From: Candidatus Hydrothermota bacterium
GTDB lineage: Bacteria > Hydrothermota > Hydrothermia > UBA1063
Length of the DNA stretch: 8,599 nt
Assembly (NCBI GenBank): GCA_003644895.1
Contig: QNDO01000058.1
Coordinates: 1 to 8,599 of the forward strand
Direction of reading: 5' to 3'
Shown: positions 5,612 through 8,599 of the stretch, one piece after another
Numbering within the stretch: the stretch's first letter is position 1
Layout: the number at the start of each line of letters is the position of its first letter
The notes under the pieces: generated by a model
What the model was told of the DNA's origin: nothing
What the model saw: only the letters and a program-made list of their open reading frames with translations
The model's database searches: none
Position numbers and translations under genes: made by a program

Positions 5612-6655
5612 TTATTCCTCCTTTTGAGGATAAAGAACTATTTTTGCTGCCTGTTTTTTTATGAGCAAATCCATGGCCTTATCCACATCATCAAATGTAA
5701 ATTTGTGGGTGATCAGGGGAGCCAGGTCCACTCTCCCTGATGTTAAGAGTTCTCTAACCCTATACCATGTATCGAACATCAATCTTCCGTTAATCCCATA
5801 AATTCTTATTCCTCTGAAAACTACATCTTCAGCAAATTCTTCAAATTCTACATTATTTTTAGGTATTCCTAAGAGTGAAACCCTTCCCCCTTTTCTTGTA
5901 GATCTAATCCCTTGTATAATGGCTTTTGGAGCACCTGACATTTCAAGAAATACATCTACTCCTATGCCTTCGGTCATATCCATAATGAACTCTACGGGAT
6001 CTACCTCTTGAGGATTTAATATATAGAATTTTCCAAATCTTGAAGCTAGATTTCGTCTGAATTCATTGGGTTCAACAATAAAAATTTTCGAAGCACCCGA
6101 AGCTCTGGCAACTTCAGCTGACATAATACCTATAGGGCCAGCCCCAAAAATAGCAACGGTTTTTCCTGCAACGTCTTCTATCAAAGTTGCATGAACTGCA
6201 TTTCCAAAAGGTTCCTGCATGGAAGCAATTTCCGGCGGAATACTCCTATCGTTCTGCCATACATTAGCTTCTGGGATGGCAACATATTCTGCGAAGGCCC
6301 CGTCTGTATCAACACCTAAAATTTTAACATTTATGCACAGATGGGCATTTCCGGTTCTGCACATGTAACAATGTCCACAGGCTATATGAGTTTCCGCAGA
6401 TACAAAATCTCCTGGCTTTACACTTTTAACAGACTTTCCTACTTCTACCACTTCACCAGAAAACTCATGCCCAAAGATCATGGGTGGTTTTATCCTTTTG
6501 CTGGACCATTCGTCCCACATGTAAATGTGAACATCAGTACCACAAATAGTTGTAGCCATAACTTTAACAAGAACCTCATTATCTTTTATCTCCGGTATTC
6601 CAACCTCCTTCACCTCTGCACCGGGGCCGGGTTCTATTTTCATTATTGCCTTCAT
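5612..6655 (-). CDS. tdh: L-threonine 3-dehydrogenase (zinc-dependent MDR family)
   Basis: This 347-residue medium-chain dehydrogenase oxidises L-threonine to 2-amino-3-oxobutyrate with NAD, feeding Kbl. The catalytic zinc site includes C38 in TICGTDVHIY (36-45), and GHE at 62-64. The structural zinc lobe has C93, C96, C99 and C107. QEPFGNAVH (147-155) is typical of threonine dehydrogenases, and the nucleotide-binding GAGPIG lies at 171-176. I chose the ATG at 6655 because MKAIMKIEPG aligns with the family N-terminus. The same frame is open to an ATG at 6796, but those 47 extra codons overlap mrp and look unrelated to the family. The gene begins 1 nt after the mrp stop, so translation is probably coupled. 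Other zinc alcohol or sorbitol dehydrogenases are possible on sequence alone, but pairing with kbl makes Tdh by far the best call. Confidence 0.94.
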   Translation of the reverse strand: MKAIMKIEPGPGAEVKEVGIPEIKDNEVLVKVMATTICGTDVHIYMWDEWSSKRIKPPMIFGHEFSGEVVEVGKSVKSVKPGDFVSAETHIACGHCYMCRTGNAHLCINVKILGVDTDGAFAEYVAIPEANVWQNDRSIPPEIASMQEPFGNAVHATLIEDVAGKTVAIFGAGPIGIMSAEVARASGASKIFIVEPNEFRRNLASRFGKFYILNPQEVDPVEFIMDMTEGIGVDVFLEMSGAPKAIIQGIRSTRKGGRVSLLGIPKNNVEFEEFAEDVVFRGIRIYGINGRLMFDTWYRVRELLTSGRVDLAPLITHKFTFDDVDKAMDLLIKKQAAKIVLYPQKEE

Positions 6656-6656
6656 C

Positions 6657-7706
6657 TCAAGCCTCCAGCTTTTTAATAATTTCCTCTGCAATATTTTTAA
6701 ATGCCTGTGTAGCGGGGCTATCTGGACGTGAAAGAAGCACCGGCATGCCGAGATCTCCAGAGGTGGAAACATCTGGATCCACTGGTATTTCCCCAATCAC
6801 AGGAACTCCCATTTCCAGTTCCAATTTTTTTGCTCCACCTTCACCAAAGATGTAGGTTTTATGACCGCAGTTGGGGCATATGAAGAAACTCATATTCTCC
6901 ACTACGCCGAGAATTTTTATTCCCATTTTGATAAACATATTAATTGCCCTTCGTACATCTGCTAAAGATACATCCTGTGGGGTGGTGACAGCTATTCCTC
7001 CGGACATGTCCACAAGTTGGGAAGCACTTATTTGAGCATCTCCTGTTCCTGGTGGAAAATCAACAATAAGAAAGTCCAGCCCCTGCCAGTTTGCATCAAA
7101 GAAAAATTGCTCATAAGCTTTATGAACCAGAGGACCCCTCCAGATCACTGGGGTCTGCTCATCCAACAAAAGTCCCATGGAGAGAATCTTTATCCCAAAT
7201 CTCTCTATGGGGATCATCTTTTCGTTCTCTACCCTTGGAGCAAGTCCCTCAATGCCAAACATTTTGGCTATAGAAGGTCCGTAAATATCGCCGTCAAATA
7301 ATCCAACTTTATAACCTAAGGATTCCAGAGCGAGGGCAAGATTAGCTGCAACAGTTGATTTACCAACTCCTCCCTTTCCACTGGCTACAGCAATAACGTG
7401 TTTTACACCTTCAACTTTTCTTTTTCCTGCTCCCCTTTTGGGTTCCCTTTTCAATTTTGGTGGCTCAATCTTTTTCATTTCTTTCTGTATCACTATGTCT
7501 TTTATTTCTTCGATAGTTTTCAATCGTTCCCGTATCTCTTTTTCAAAATTTTCCAGTTCTTTTTCAGTGGAGGCTATAAGTTTCAAGCTTAACACGCCGT
7601 TCTCGACGCTCACATCCCTTATCAGGCCCAGGTTTACAAGCTTTTCCTTTGTAACTGGATCTTCTATATCTTTCAGAATATCATAAACTTTGCTTATAAT
7701 AGACAT
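6657..7706 (-). CDS. mrp: Mrp/ApbC-type iron-sulfur cluster carrier ATPase
   Basis: This 349-residue protein is a deviant Walker P-loop ATPase that carries and delivers Fe-S clusters in the cytosol. An N-terminal MIP18/DUF59-type domain (about 1-75) shows DPVTKEKLVNLGLI (16-29). It is followed by a lysine-rich linker (about 76-103) and the ATPase domain. The Walker A motif is SGKGGVGKST (109-118), and switch and Walker B regions appear in DGDIYGPS (138-145) and DFPPGTGD (216-223). C277 and C280 in ICPNC are the conserved pair that binds the bridging cluster in homodimers. Length and domain order are those of the full bacterial Mrp. A GGAGG site precedes the ATG (7706-7704), in the 14-nt gap after the upstream RNase gene. 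Its clients in this operon are not evident; Tdh and Kbl are not Fe-S proteins. Confidence 0.94.
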   Translation of the reverse strand: MSIISKVYDILKDIEDPVTKEKLVNLGLIRDVSVENGVLSLKLIASTEKELENFEKEIRERLKTIEEIKDIVIQKEMKKIEPPKLKREPKRGAGKRKVEGVKHVIAVASGKGGVGKSTVAANLALALESLGYKVGLFDGDIYGPSIAKMFGIEGLAPRVENEKMIPIERFGIKILSMGLLLDEQTPVIWRGPLVHKAYEQFFFDANWQGLDFLIVDFPPGTGDAQISASQLVDMSGGIAVTTPQDVSLADVRRAINMFIKMGIKILGVVENMSFFICPNCGHKTYIFGEGGAKKLELEMGVPVIGEIPVDPDVSTSGDLGMPVLLSRPDSPATQAFKNIAEEIIKKLEA

Positions 7707-7720
7707 CTTATCTATCCTCC

Positions 7721-8599
7721 TTATATTTCAATTGTCTCAGCCAGATTTGGTACATAGGTTTTGTAACCGAGTTCATTTATGCTTTTTTCAAATATATTTA
7801 TTGTTTCCTCTTCTCCGTGGACCGGGTGCACAACACCCCGGGGGTTTGTTTTGGCCAACCAGTCAAGGAGAATGTCTCTATCAGCATGGGCAGAAAACCC
7901 GTTTATGGTATAGATTTTTGCTCTAACTTTTATTCTTTCTCCATAAATTTCCACTTCATCCTTACCGTCTACAATTTCCCTACCAAGAGTACCCTTTGCT
8001 TGGAAACCCACAAAAATTACTGAACACTCTTCTCTCCATAAATTATGCTTAAGGTGATGTTTCACTCGTCCTCCAGTACACATTCCAGAGCCAGCAATGA
8101 TTATTGCACCACTTTCAATTTTATTGATCTCTTTAGAAGCTTCAACATTCCTGGTTATAACGAGTCCTGGAAAATTAAAGGGGTCCTTATGCTGTTTAAG
8201 TAATTCATTGGCTTCATCGTCAAAGCATTCCCTGTGGGCTCTGAAAATTTTTGTGGCCTGGATAGCAAGGGGACTATCCAGAAAAACTTTGGTATCTCTT
8301 GAGATTTCCCCAGTTTCTTTAAATTCTCTAATAAAATATAGGAGGTCTTGAGCTCGTTCTATGGCAAAAGAAGGAATAATAACATTTCCTCCACGCTCAA
8401 AAGTATCCTTTATAGCATTCAATAATTCATGTTTTGATTCTTCAATACTTTTATGCAGCCTATTACCATAGGTGGACTCAATGAAAATATGATCTACATC
8501 ATGTAATTTTGGTGATTCGGGATCTCTTACAATGGGCTTGTCCCTATTACCAAGGTCTCCAGAAAAAATAAGTCTTTTCCCATCGGCTTCTATTTCCAG
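7721..8599 (-). CDS. Beta-CASP metallo-beta-lactamase RNase (CPSF/Ysh1-like), 5' end cut by window edge
   Basis: The frame is open from the window edge to the TAA at 7723-7721, giving 292 visible residues. The missing N-terminus should carry the HxHxDH zinc motif. Visible residues, numbered from the window edge, include motif 4 in FSGDLG (D15), beta-CASP motif A in IESTYG (E41), the motif B region GSGMCTGGRVKHHL (170-183) with a His pair at 181-182, and motif C in GFSAHADRD (H238). VHPVHGEEE (257-265) completes the RMMBL-type C-terminus. These mark an RNA-processing endo- or exonuclease of the COG1236 type, related to Thermus TTHA0252 and archaeal CPSF-like proteins. The motif set does not suggest a lactamase or a DNA-repair enzyme. 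An internal TTG at 8422 is not the start, because conserved motifs lie upstream of it. It precedes mrp by 14 nt and is probably co-transcribed. Confidence 0.92.
   Translation of the reverse strand: MEIEADGKRLIFSGDLGNRDKPIVRDPESPKLHDVDHIFIESTYGNRLHKSIEESKHELLNAIKDTFERGGNVIIPSFAIERAQDLLYFIREFKETGEISRDTKVFLDSPLAIQATKIFRAHRECFDDEANELLKQHKDPFNFPGLVITRNVEASKEINKIESGAIIIAGSGMCTGGRVKHHLKHNLWREECSVIFVGFQAKGTLGREIVDGKDEVEIYGERIKVRAKIYTINGFSAHADRDILLDWLAKTNPRGVVHPVHGEEETINIFEKSINELGYKTYVPNLAETIEI

Noticed and set aside
6656..6796. The tdh frame stays open upstream to an ATG at 6796, giving a 394-residue version
   Set aside because: The extra 47 codons lie inside mrp in another frame and encode Cys/Trp/His-rich sequence unlike any threonine dehydrogenase; MKAIMKIEPG at 6655 is the family start.
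7672..7700. Possible plus-strand promoter (TTCAGA-N17-TATAAT) at the start of mrp, antisense to it
   Set aside because: Only the -10 box matches well, the -35 is weak, and there is no plausible plus-strand gene or RNA downstream; AT-rich coding DNA yields such matches by chance.
8422..8422. TTG at 8422 as the start of the beta-CASP RNase
   Set aside because: Conserved SGDLG and ESTYG motifs lie upstream in the same open frame, so the gene extends past the window edge.

Overview
This window reads as a dense, entirely minus-strand stretch of a bacterial chromosome, probably from a thermophile. The bacterial reading rests on strong GGAGG-type ribosome binding sites and a perfect sigma-70 type promoter. 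The thermophile reading is an inference from gene content: a pyruvoyl arginine decarboxylase, two different aminopropyltransferases (one of the Thermus/thermospermine-synthase type), and AT-rich coding sequence using AGA/AGG and ATA freely. I cannot name the species or phylum.

Transcription runs from high to low coordinates. The first block (8599 to 4425) holds a beta-CASP metallo-beta-lactamase RNase (5' end outside the window), the Fe-S carrier ATPase Mrp, and the pair tdh-kbl, which converts threonine to glycine and acetyl-CoA. Gaps between these genes are 14, 1 and 2 nt.

The only real intergenic region (about 4279-4424) carries a TTGACA-N17-TATAAT promoter whose -35 box overlaps the kbl stop codon. 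Downstream of it are a well-placed ribosome binding site, a 19-codon possible leader ORF, and a second ribosome binding site in front of a forced TTG start for S-adenosylmethionine decarboxylase.

The second block (4278 to 1) is a complete arginine-to-spermidine operon: AdoMet decarboxylase (speH), a Thermus/ACL5-type aminopropyltransferase, pyruvoyl-dependent arginine decarboxylase (pdaD), a classical spermidine synthase (speE) and an agmatinase-family ureohydrolase (speB). It is followed, with short overlaps, by a Mut7-C RNase-domain protein and NAD(P)H-hydrate epimerase (nnrE, 3' end outside the window). SpeH supplies decarboxylated SAM and PdaD makes agmatine. SpeB and the two aminopropyltransferases can then make spermidine through putrescine or through aminopropylagmatine, with one synthase probably extending the chain to a tetra-amine.

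The most interesting unexplained item is the speH leader. Its short ORF contains an imperfect 13-nt-offset repeat. The repeat places the same CIG codons in the +1 frame, and that frame stays open exactly to a TTGA overlap with the speH start.
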